NCBI GenBank assembly: GCA_025450155.1
Contig: JANWIB010000113.1
Coordinates: 1 to 11,161, forward strand
Direction of reading: 5' to 3'
DNA: 11,161 nucleotides
Source: Sphingobacteriaceae bacterium
Lineage (GTDB): Bacteria > Bacteroidota > Bacteroidia > Sphingobacteriales > Sphingobacteriaceae
The translations under genes were made by a program, and so were the position numbers. Shown piece after piece: positions 1 through 5,518 of this stretch. Each line of letters starts with the position of its first letter. The stretch's first letter is position 1. A model generated the notes under the pieces. The model was not told where the DNA came from and searched no databases. It saw only the letters and a list, made by a program, of their open reading frames with translations.

Positions 1-401
1 GCTACACTTAACACATCAAAGCCCGCATCTTTTATTACTTCTACATAACGCTCAGGCATGCGGAAGGCATAGCACGTATTTAGGTATTTGCATTTATCAG
101 AGCTTCCTTTATCTAATAAAACCCCCTCCAGGTTTCCAAAAGCTAAATCTGCTTCCTGCAACCAGTGTTTTACCTCATCAAAGCTATTTTTTGCATCATT
201 TGCAGGCAGGTTCTCGGTGGAAGGAAAAGCCGAACCCAGCATCATATCTCCAACAGCGCTGATAAGTAATGTGTCTTTCTTGGCGAGTTTTTTACTAATT
301 GTGGTATCGGTACGGGCCGCCATAACTTTTGGCTGCGAATCACAGTAAATTCCTGAAAAAACAATCAGAATACTGAATAAATAAAAAATGGACGTGCGCA
401 T
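1..401 (-). CDS. CapA-family (PGA_cap) protein, 3' end outside window
   Basis: The first 133 codons of a minus-strand gene that continues past the left edge. Residues 1-20 are a short basic start followed by a hydrophobic stretch, which reads as an export signal; the Cys at 20 is not in a good lipobox. GDMMLG at residues 51-56 and FGNLEG at 88-93 are the characteristic first motifs of the CapA/PGA_cap family, which has a calcineurin-like metallophosphoesterase fold. The best-known member takes part in poly-gamma-glutamate capsule synthesis, but most Bacteroidota homologues have no proven role, so capsule function is not claimed. The ATG at 401 is preferred because it is the only start that includes the signal sequence. 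It lies directly after the terminator of the upstream nlpC-type gene, so it probably has its own promoter. The family is fairly sure; the exact function is unknown. Confidence 0.8.
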   Translation of the reverse strand, partial: MRTSIFYLFSILIVFSGIYCDSQPKVMAARTDTTISKKLAKKDTLLISAVGDMMLGSAFPSTENLPANDAKNSFDEVKHWLQEADLAFGNLEGVLLDKGSSDKCKYLNTCYAFRMPERYVEVIKDAGFDVLSV

Positions 402-431
402 AAAATAAAAAAACGGCTTTTTAGGGCCGTT
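402..431 (-). terminator. Intrinsic terminator of the NlpC/P60 gene
   Basis: Read on the minus strand, AACGGC (431-426) pairs with GCCGTT (417-412) around an 8-nt A-rich loop. A T-rich run follows down to 402. It lies 25 bp after the stop codon of the NlpC/P60 gene and ends at the base before the capA start codon. The stem is only 6 bp but has four G-C pairs, and the T-tract is strong. Confidence 0.7.
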
Positions 432-439
432 CAAATATA
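432..439 (-). promoter_or_regulatory. Candidate -7 element of the capA promoter
   Basis: The minus-strand octamer TATATTTG matches the Bacteroidota -7 consensus TAnnTTTG exactly. The nearest upstream TTG (469-467) is 27 bp away, longer than the usual 17-23, so the -33 element is weak or missing. Transcription would start near position 426, inside the terminator hairpin, leaving a leader of roughly 25 nt before the capA ATG. Confidence 0.4.
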
Positions 440-455
440 ATTAAGTTTTTTATTT

Positions 456-995
456 CTATAATTTATCAAGAAGCCTTCCGCCACTAAAAAAGTAACGCTT
501 GTAATAAGGCTCATTTAAATTACTTAGCACAACTCCTCTTGAAGAAGAGGCATGGGCAAAACGATTATTGCCTAAATAAATACCTATATGCGTAATAGAT
601 CGGCTTTTAATTTTAAAGAAGATCAGATCTCCTTCTTTAAGCTCATCCCGGCCAACCGGAGAGGTCATTCCGAATATATCACGGGAAGTACGGTGTAGTA
701 TAATTCCAAATGCCTTAGCATAAATCTCCTTAGTGAAGGCCGAACAATCTACTCCTTTTTTGGTTTCTCCTCCCCAACGGTAAGGTGTGCCGATCCAATC
801 GTAAACAAATTGGTATAATTTTAAGTTAGATGTAGCCGAAATCGCCACACCCATAATTTGCGAGAAGTATTCTTTAGCTAAATTGTCAGGATCCTCAGTT
901 TCAACCTGAGATTTAGACTTTGCTGTTTGCGCCTGTACAGACACAAATGAGCTGGCCATAAATAATGCTGCAATTATTAGTAGGTTCTTTCTCAT
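456..995 (-). CDS. Secreted NlpC/P60 family peptidoglycan hydrolase
   Basis: A 179-residue exported protein, probably a cell-wall endopeptidase of the NlpC/P60 (peptidase C40) family that cleaves peptide stems of peptidoglycan in the periplasm. Residues 1-22 are a signal peptide with a likely cut after VQA. The catalytic domain covers about residues 60-178. The YRWGG motif (72-76) leads to the nucleophile Cys84 in DCSAF, and His136 in THIGIY is the second catalytic residue. His148 in FAHASS is the likely third, polar residue of the triad. No SH3 or LysM binding domain is present, so this is a compact Spr/NlpC-like enzyme. The start at 995 is the one that gives the complete signal peptide. The gene is monocistronic as judged by the terminator after it. 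Which peptide bond it cuts cannot be told from the sequence. Confidence 0.9.
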   Translation of the reverse strand: MRKNLLIIAALFMASSFVSVQAQTAKSKSQVETEDPDNLAKEYFSQIMGVAISATSNLKLYQFVYDWIGTPYRWGGETKKGVDCSAFTKEIYAKAFGIILHRTSRDIFGMTSPVGRDELKEGDLIFFKIKSRSITHIGIYLGNNRFAHASSSRGVVLSNLNEPYYKRYFFSGGRLLDKL

Positions 996-1608
996 TTTAT
1001 TTATTCAATAGTTATAAAACAACATGACTATTGATCTTTATACTTGATATCTACATAAAGGGTTGCAATGTTATGACATTTTTTTAAAGATTACAAGTTT
1101 TAAAGATTCTTTAACAATTTTTAACAGCTGGTTTTTATTATTGTTTTAAACGAAATAAGCCCCTTCGAAGGCTTTTATCCGACAGACATTGTTTAGTAGC
1201 TTTTTTTATATTAGGTAAAGAAATAAACAAGCCTAATCCACCAAAATACCGGAAACTCCGGAAGGTTGGCTTATTAACAGATTCTTCTTTACCAATGTCA
1301 TTTTTGTTTATATGTGCTTGATTATTAACTCGGAAAGAAAATTAAGAAAACTAAATAATTAACAATTATTAAAACATTTATTAACGGGGGTAGTTGTTAA
1401 TTTAACCATTAATTTGGTTATTGTGATAAGGTTTAGGTTGAAGTCTGACACGCGGGTGTCAGACTATATTATTCCCCCAAACAGATTAAACGCTTTATAT
1501 AGAGTAGATTTTGAGTATAAAATAGGTATTGGGAGATTTTTTTAATCAATTACTTTACGATATTTGGTGCACTAATTATATAATCTCCACAAAATAAAAA
1601 CCTAAATT
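996..1608. other. Long AT-rich intergenic region between divergent genes
   Basis: No convincing coding sequence on either strand. It separates the divergent NlpC/P60 and DUF2911 genes and so holds both promoters. Visible structure includes a small palindrome (AATGT at 1067-1071, ACATT at 1076-1080) upstream of the NlpC/P60 gene. A cluster of self-complementary segments lies at 1154-1275, and a 9-bp inverted repeat pairs 1357-1365 with 1394-1402. The strongest element is a perfect hairpin at 1442-1465, listed separately. GATATTTG at 1559-1566 is one base from the -7 consensus, 42 bp before the DUF2911 start, but no TTG lies at the usual distance upstream. Confidence 0.6.
1442..1465. repeat. 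Perfect 10-bp-arm inverted repeat (hairpin)
   Basis: The arms AGTCTGACAC (1442-1451) and GTGTCAGACT (1456-1465) are exact reverse complements around the 4-base loop GCGG. A perfect match of this length is very unlikely by chance in a region of this size. There is no T-tract on either side (ATATTATT follows on plus), so it does not look like a standard terminator. It could be an operator, a 5' leader hairpin about 145 nt before the DUF2911 start, or one copy of a dispersed intergenic repeat. Confidence 0.75.
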
Positions 1609-2451
1609 ATGAAAAAGTTATTTTTCCCTATTCTGGCTCTTGCACTTGATACGTTAAATCTTCAGGCACAAGAATTAAAGATACCACAGGTTAGCACTAC
1701 ACAGACCATCACCCAGGATTTTGGCCTTGGTACCATCAAGCTTTCTTATTCACGCCCCAATGTTAAAGGACGTAAAATATTTGGAGATCTGGTACCTTAT
1801 AACGATGTATGGAGAACTGGAGCTAATTCAGCTACGGTGCTTTCTTTAACAGAAGACATAAAAATTGAGGGAAATATAGTTCCGGCAGGAGAATATGCTC
1901 TTTTTACTATTCCGGGGGAGAAAGAGTGGACCATCATTTTAAATAAAACCGCAAAACAATGGGGAGCTTTTAGCTATAAACCCGAACAAGATTTTCTACG
2001 TTTTACAGTAAAAGCGCAAAATTTAAGTGATAAGATAGAAACCTTTACCATCCAGTTTACTGATATGATGCCCGCCTCCGGAAATGTAAAATTAATGTGG
2101 GACCATACTGCTGTTGCGTTTAAATTAACTACTGATTTTGATGCAAAAGTTATGGCAAGCATTGATGAAGCAATGAAAGGCGAAAAGAAGCCCTATTTTC
2201 AATCTGCGCTATATTATTTTGAAACTGGAAAAGATTTGAATAAAGCCCAAGAATGGATTAATGCGGCAGAAGTGGCTGATCAAAAAGCGCCATGGATTAA
2301 ATACTGGAAAGCTCGTATCCAATTAAAGAGAGGCGATAAAAAAGGAGCCATTGCTACAGCAGAGGCTGGGGTTAAAGCAGCTAAAGAAATGGATAATATG
2401 GCCGAATATGTAAGGCTTAACCAAAGCATTATTACGGAAGCCAATAAATAA
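1609..2451 (+). CDS. Secreted DUF2911 family protein with C-terminal helical repeat
   Basis: A 280-residue exported protein of unknown biochemical role. Residues 1-20 form a signal peptide, with a likely cut after LQA. Residues about 25-170 are the DUF2911 domain, recognised by SRPNVKGR (48-55), the VPYNDVWRTGAN stretch (62-73), AGEYALF (93-99) and the later WGAFSY (118-123). Residues about 190-275 are helical with a tetratricopeptide-like pattern. This two-part layout is the usual one in Bacteroidota DUF2911 proteins and the length is normal. One oddity is Asp14 inside the hydrophobic part of the signal, where a neutral residue is expected. The ATG at 1609 is the only start that includes the signal sequence. 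It converges on the small membrane-protein gene, with a palindromic repeat in between. Family assignment is confident; no function is known to me. Confidence 0.85.
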   Translation: MKKLFFPILALALDTLNLQAQELKIPQVSTTQTITQDFGLGTIKLSYSRPNVKGRKIFGDLVPYNDVWRTGANSATVLSLTEDIKIEGNIVPAGEYALFTIPGEKEWTIILNKTAKQWGAFSYKPEQDFLRFTVKAQNLSDKIETFTIQFTDMMPASGNVKLMWDHTAVAFKLTTDFDAKVMASIDEAMKGEKKPYFQSALYYFETGKDLNKAQEWINAAEVADQKAPWIKYWKARIQLKRGDKKGAIATAEAGVKAAKEMDNMAEYVRLNQSIITEANK

Positions 2452-2460
2452 AAACAGTTT

Positions 2461-2538
2461 GTCATTAGAGCGAAGCGAGGAATTTTATTCCATTTTGCAT
2501 CATTGATGCCTAGGATGTCTCGTTTCGCTCAACATGAC
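2461..2538. repeat. Palindromic intergenic repeat, copy 1
   Basis: The left arm (2461-2480) begins GTCAT and contains GAGCGAAGCGAG. The right arm (2519-2538), read in reverse complement, begins GTCAT and contains GAGCGAAACGAG, so the arms pair over about 20 bp with four mismatches and enclose a 38-nt interior. The element fills the gap between two convergent genes and could fold in either transcript, so it may act as a bidirectional terminator. Its layout and the GAGGAAT segment resemble copy 2 at 3511-3596. Such elements are commonly dispersed in genomes of this group; that is family knowledge, not shown here. Confidence 0.65.
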
Positions 2539-2546
2539 TGATTTTA

Positions 2547-2747
2547 TCAAACTTCTTCACGTTTTTCAACCAAAACATTTACATAAAATGCCGCGGTTAA
2601 AAGACCAATAACACCTCCAAGTAACACCCATAATATAGATTCTGATATCACCCAAGCGGTTAACATGCCAAAAATTAGGGCAAGTATAAAATAAGGCGAG
2701 TTGTTTTTTTCCTCTTTATTTTTCATTTGAATAAGTTGTTTTTTCAT
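2547..2747 (-). CDS. Small two-helix membrane protein, unknown function
   Basis: A 66-residue hypothetical protein. Residues 1-16 are strongly charged and basic (several Lys), followed by two hydrophobic helices at about 18-37 and 40-60 with a short glycine turn (LLGG) between them. It ends in the charged tail EKREEV. This is the shape of a small inner-membrane hairpin protein; there is no motif that names a family. Two starts are possible, 2747 and the in-frame ATG at 2726 (residue 8). The first is preceded by TTAAA, typical of starts in this group, and is preferred only weakly. A perfect -7 promoter-like octamer lies 80 bp upstream. The composition and the sensible topology support a real gene, but this is not proven. 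Confidence 0.6.
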   Translation of the reverse strand: MKKQLIQMKNKEEKNNSPYFILALIFGMLTAWVISESILWVLLGGVIGLLTAAFYVNVLVEKREEV

Positions 2748-2826
2748 TTTAATGAAACTGCTTTAGGCTTTTATACACTTCAATTTGTGTGTTGTTGCAC
2801 ATGATGATTTCATTACTTTTTTCAAG

Positions 2827-2834
2827 CAAATTTA
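2827..2834 (-). promoter_or_regulatory. Candidate -7 promoter element for the small membrane protein
   Basis: The minus-strand octamer TAAATTTG matches TAnnTTTG exactly and points toward the gene starting at 2747, giving a leader of about 70 nt. There is no TTG at the usual distance upstream, so support is partial. Confidence 0.35.
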
Positions 2835-2873
2835 TAAATAATCCAGATGCATCGGGGAACTTTAGGATATTCT

Positions 2874-3458
2874 TTAAAAGATGATTTTTCCGGCGGATGT
2901 TATCAATGACGCTATGCGTACAGCATCAAAAATCCGTTCTTCTGTAGTGCCCATTTTTATCAGCGAGTCTTCGTGTGCATTTACGCACATTTCGCATCCG
3001 TTAACAGCCGAAACCACTAAGCTCATCAATTCAAAAAACTCCTTTCCTGTTACAGGTTTCATCATAATTTGCATACGTATGCGAGCGGGGATTTGTCCGT
3101 ATTTCTCTTTTTGCGTGAAATGCCTGAAACGATAAAAAATATTGTTTGAAGCCAGTAATGATGCACAAGCTGCTGCTTCAGCAATTTCTTCTGCTGTAAC
3201 CCCATTTTTTATCGCATAAGATGTATAGAAATTAGTTAGGGGTTTATTGTTATTATTAACCGCTACACACACTCCAATAAGCCCGATTTCTTTAGCCGAA
3301 AGCTGCTCGGAGGTCAAGCTGCTGATAAAGTTTAATTTCAGGTCACGAAGGTATTTCGATTGCCCTTCTTCCAGCAAATCCATACTTGTAGTCCGGTAAG
3401 CAATATCTAATTCTACAGCCGTTAAAATTTCTTGTATTATTTCAGTGCTTTCGTTCAT
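2874..3458 (-). CDS. AhpD-like alkylhydroperoxidase (carboxymuconolactone decarboxylase fold)
   Basis: A 194-residue all-helical cytosolic protein of the AhpD/carboxymuconolactone decarboxylase family. The redox site is in NGCEMCVNAHE (153-163): Cys155 and Cys158 form the CxxC pair and His162 is the proton-relay histidine. Glu143 lies 12 residues before Cys155, the spacing of the catalytic Glu in Mycobacterium tuberculosis AhpD. The position matching the mycobacterial His132 is Met157 here. AhpD passes electrons from a lipoylated 2-oxoacid dehydrogenase component to AhpC, and an AhpC of the matching type is encoded just upstream (3606-4151) on the same strand, so the two probably work together. 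The 147-bp gap between them carries a palindromic repeat, so co-transcription is uncertain. The ATG at 3458 gives a normal N-terminal helix. Physiological partnership is inferred. Confidence 0.85.
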   Translation of the reverse strand: MNESTEIIQEILTAVELDIAYRTTSMDLLEEGQSKYLRDLKLNFISSLTSEQLSAKEIGLIGVCVAVNNNNKPLTNFYTSYAIKNGVTAEEIAEAAACASLLASNNIFYRFRHFTQKEKYGQIPARIRMQIMMKPVTGKEFFELMSLVVSAVNGCEMCVNAHEDSLIKMGTTEERIFDAVRIASLITSAGKIIF

Positions 3459-3498
3459 AAAGAATAAAATGAAAGGCTAGTTAAATGTAACCTATAGA

Positions 3499-3525
3499 AA
3501 AAGATAACTTCATCATTTCGAACAA
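3499..3525 (-). promoter_or_regulatory. Weak candidate promoter of the AhpD-like gene
   Basis: Minus strand: TATCTTTT (3506-3499) is one base from TAnnTTTG and has TTG (3525-3523) 16 bp upstream, slightly short spacing. The TTG lies within the left arm of the palindromic repeat, so the repeat would supply the -33 element. It would let the AhpD-like gene be transcribed separately from ahpC. Confidence 0.25.
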
Positions 3526-3596
3526 AGAGGAATCCCTCACTTGATATGCATAATCTAAGGTTAAGATATCTCACTTTGTTCGAATCTTTAAAATGA
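3511..3596. repeat. Palindromic intergenic repeat, copy 2
   Basis: TTCGAACAAAG (3517-3527) and CTTTGTTCGAA (3574-3584) are an exact 11-bp inverted repeat. Outer ends TCATT (3514-3518) and AATGA (3592-3596) are also complementary but offset by a few bases on the right. The interior is 46 nt. AGAGGAAT (3526-3533) matches the GAGGAAT segment of copy 1 (2476-2482) in the same position relative to the arm, suggesting one repeat family with diverged sequence. The element begins about 10 bp after the ahpC stop codon in the direction of transcription and may end or protect that transcript. Confidence 0.65.
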
Positions 3597-3605
3597 ATCA
3601 GAGCC

Positions 3606-4151
3606 TTATACTTTTAAGGTTTCTTGCCCTTTTTCCCAGTTGCAAGGACAAAGCTCATCCGTTTGAAGTCCGTCTAAAACACGTAGTACCTCTTTCACAT
3701 TGCGACCCACACTCAGGTCATTTACACATACCCAACGAACAATTCCCTGTGGGTCTATAATAAACGTAGCACGGTAAGCAATTTTTTCAGTTGGTTCCAA
3801 AATACCCAATTCTTCGGCTAAAGATTTAGAAGTATCGGCTAGCATCGGAAATTTCAAGTCACGAAGATCATCATGATCTCTTCTCCAGGCTGCATGAACA
3901 AATTCTGAATCGGTGGAGGCGCCAATTAAGCGAGTATCCCGGTCTCTGAACTCGCCATAAGCCTTATTAAACTCGGCAATTTCTGTAGGGCAAACAAACG
4001 TGAAATCTTTTGGCCACCAAAACATAACAGTCCAAACATTATCATCATTTACAAGGTAATCTGAAGTAAGGATATCAAATTCTTTACCTTTTTCAATACT
4101 TACTACTGCTTTTTTTTCGAATGAAGGAAATTTTTGTCCTATAGTAATCAT
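3606..4151 (-). CDS. ahpC: AhpC-type peroxiredoxin (mycobacterial AhpC-like)
   Basis: A 181-residue cytosolic peroxiredoxin that reduces hydrogen peroxide, organic hydroperoxides and possibly peroxynitrite. The thioredoxin-fold AhpC/TSA domain fills the protein. The peroxidatic Cys54 is in DFTFVCPTE (49-57), with Thr51 and Arg127 completing the active site. Near the C-terminus, DELCPCNW (165-172) places Cys168 and Cys170 as the resolving pair. This Cys-x-Cys arrangement, and the text around it, match Mycobacterium tuberculosis AhpC rather than the enterobacterial AhpC/AhpF type. The mycobacterial enzyme is reduced by AhpD, and an AhpD-like gene lies directly downstream. No AhpF gene is seen. 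The ATG at 4151 fits the family's usual N-terminus (ITIGQKFP). A good -33/-7 promoter lies 37-67 bp upstream, with a palindrome just beyond it. Confidence 0.93.
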   Translation of the reverse strand: MITIGQKFPSFEKKAVVSIEKGKEFDILTSDYLVNDDNVWTVMFWWPKDFTFVCPTEIAEFNKAYGEFRDRDTRLIGASTDSEFVHAAWRRDHDDLRDLKFPMLADTSKSLAEELGILEPTEKIAYRATFIIDPQGIVRWVCVNDLSVGRNVKEVLRVLDGLQTDELCPCNWEKGQETLKV

Positions 4152-4187
4152 AATATAATAATTTTACGGGGTTTATAAATTTTTGTA

Positions 4188-4218
4188 TAAAGATAAAGGG
4201 AAGATGTGTTTTCGGCAA
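4188..4218 (-). promoter_or_regulatory. Candidate ahpC promoter
   Basis: On the minus strand, TTG (4218-4216) is followed after 20 bp by TATCTTTA (4195-4188), one base from the Bacteroidota -7 consensus TAnnTTTG. The expected start of transcription is near 4182, giving a leader of about 30 nt. Confidence 0.5.
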
Positions 4219-4223
4219 TTATT

Positions 4224-4243
4224 CGGATGGATTTATCCATTCG
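4224..4243. promoter_or_regulatory. Imperfect palindrome upstream of ahpC promoter, possible operator
   Basis: ATGGAT (4227-4232) and ATCCAT (4235-4240) are exact inverted copies around TT. Extending to CGG/TCG gives 9-bp arms with one mismatch. It ends 5 bp upstream of the ahpC -33 TTG, a usual place for an activator site, and lies between ahpC and anmK. It does not match an OxyR or PerR consensus that I know, so the regulator is unknown. Confidence 0.35.
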
Positions 4244-4318
4244 TTTTCCTGATGTATATATAGATAGAATTTATAATGACTGTCAAAACCTATTTATAAA
4301 TTATATAATCACTATTAG

Positions 4319-5518
4319 ATGAAAAATGGCATAGGAAAACTTTATCATATTTCCACTAAAAAAGAACGCATCATTTTAGGACTAATGTCTGGTACCTCGC
4401 TGGATGGGTTGGATCTGGCCCTGTGCCGTTTTACAGGTTTTGGCTTAGAGACCCGAGTTGAACTGCTTCATTTTACTACCGTATCTTATGACGATGCTTT
4501 TAAAGAGAAAATAAGAGCCATATTTTCTAAGCATCTGGTTGACTTAGAGCAAGTGTGTTTAATGAATGCCTATATTGGTAGAAAACATGCTGATATAATA
4601 AACCAGACCTTGAGACAATGGAATATTGTTACCGGAGATGTTGATTTAATTGCCAGTCATGGACAAACCATTTATCATGCACCTAAAGATTTGCATCAAA
4701 TTGGGGGAATGCCCAATGCGACCCTACAGATTGGTGATGGTGATCACATAGCTGTTGGAACAGGCATTATTACGCTGTCTGATTTCAGACAAAAGCATAC
4801 AGCTGCTGGAGGTGAAGGTGCTCCGTTGGCCATTTATGGTGATTATTTGATTTTTTCTAAAGCGGGCGAAAATCGGATTATGCTGAACATAGGGGGTATA
4901 GCCAATTTTTCTTTTAGTCCAGGCGATTTGAATGGCAAAAAAGTATTTTCTACCGATGTTGGTCCTGGTAATACCCTAATGGATGCGTACGTTCAAAAAA
5001 ACTTTCCCGGAAAAAGCTATGATAAAGATGCTTCCATAGGCTTAAAAGGCAGGGCAAATCCAGATTTATTGAAAGCCTTGTTGAATCATCCGTTTTTTGA
5101 CTTTCCAATTCCAAAAACTACCGGTCCCGAATTATTTAACCCAGACTACCTATATCGGGCACAGCAAAACAGTAACACATCCAATCTTGCTAAGGAAGAT
5201 GTAATGGCAACGTTAAACCGCTTTTCTGCTGAAGGTATAAGCAAGGTGATGAAACAATGTTTAGACCCATCGCAAGCTTTTGTAATGTATATAAGTGGAG
5301 GTGGAATGCATAATCCTTTATTATTACGTAATATAAAAGAACTATTCCCCGCAGTAGAAATAAAAAGTACAGAAACACTTGGAATACATGCGGATGCCAA
5401 GGAGGCTGTATTGTTTGCCATTTTAGCTAACGAATGCCTTGCCGGGCAGGTAATGCCATTGGGTGGTAGCACTAAGACCCCGGCCATTCGTATGGGAAAA
5501 ATCAGCCTGCCGGATTAA
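4319..5518 (+). CDS. anmK: Anhydro-N-acetylmuramic acid kinase
   Basis: A 399-residue cytosolic enzyme of the sugar-kinase/Hsp70/actin superfamily. It hydrolyses the 1,6-anhydro bond of anhydro-MurNAc and phosphorylates it with ATP to MurNAc-6-phosphate in peptidoglycan recycling. GLMSGTSLDG (21-30) is the ATP-phosphate loop that names the family. It is followed by ASHGQT (112-117), DFRQKHTAAGGEGAPL (155-170), MLNIGGIANF (188-197), TDVGPGNTLMD (212-222) and ISGGGMHNP (325-333). Asp213 aligns with the catalytic base Asp182 of Pseudomonas aeruginosa AnmK, and Glu362 with its Glu326. The roughly 18-residue N-terminal extension before IILGLMSG is usual in Bacteroidota homologues, which supports the ATG at 4319. 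Transcribed divergently from ahpC across 167 bp; no clear promoter was seen on this strand. No murQ lies beside it, so the next pathway step must be encoded elsewhere. Confidence 0.95.
   Translation: MKNGIGKLYHISTKKERIILGLMSGTSLDGLDLALCRFTGFGLETRVELLHFTTVSYDDAFKEKIRAIFSKHLVDLEQVCLMNAYIGRKHADIINQTLRQWNIVTGDVDLIASHGQTIYHAPKDLHQIGGMPNATLQIGDGDHIAVGTGIITLSDFRQKHTAAGGEGAPLAIYGDYLIFSKAGENRIMLNIGGIANFSFSPGDLNGKKVFSTDVGPGNTLMDAYVQKNFPGKSYDKDASIGLKGRANPDLLKALLNHPFFDFPIPKTTGPELFNPDYLYRAQQNSNTSNLAKEDVMATLNRFSAEGISKVMKQCLDPSQAFVMYISGGGMHNPLLLRNIKELFPAVEIKSTETLGIHADAKEAVLFAILANECLAGQVMPLGGSTKTPAIRMGKISLPD

Noticed and set aside
88..348. Plus-strand open frame of 86 codons
   Set aside because: Antisense to the clear CapA-family gene, whose GDMMLG and NLEG motifs fall in the same stretch; no recognisable protein features.
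1157..1176. AAGCC...GGCTTTT as a terminator
   Set aside because: Only a 5-bp stem with a short T-run and no gene ending before it on the plus strand.
1974..2465. Minus-strand open frames inside the DUF2911 gene
   Set aside because: Shadows of a well supported plus-strand gene with conserved family motifs.
4136..4170. AT-rich stretch at the ahpC start that loosely resembles a PerR box
   Set aside because: Not a good palindrome, overlaps the start codon, and such AT-rich matches are common in this genome's spacers.
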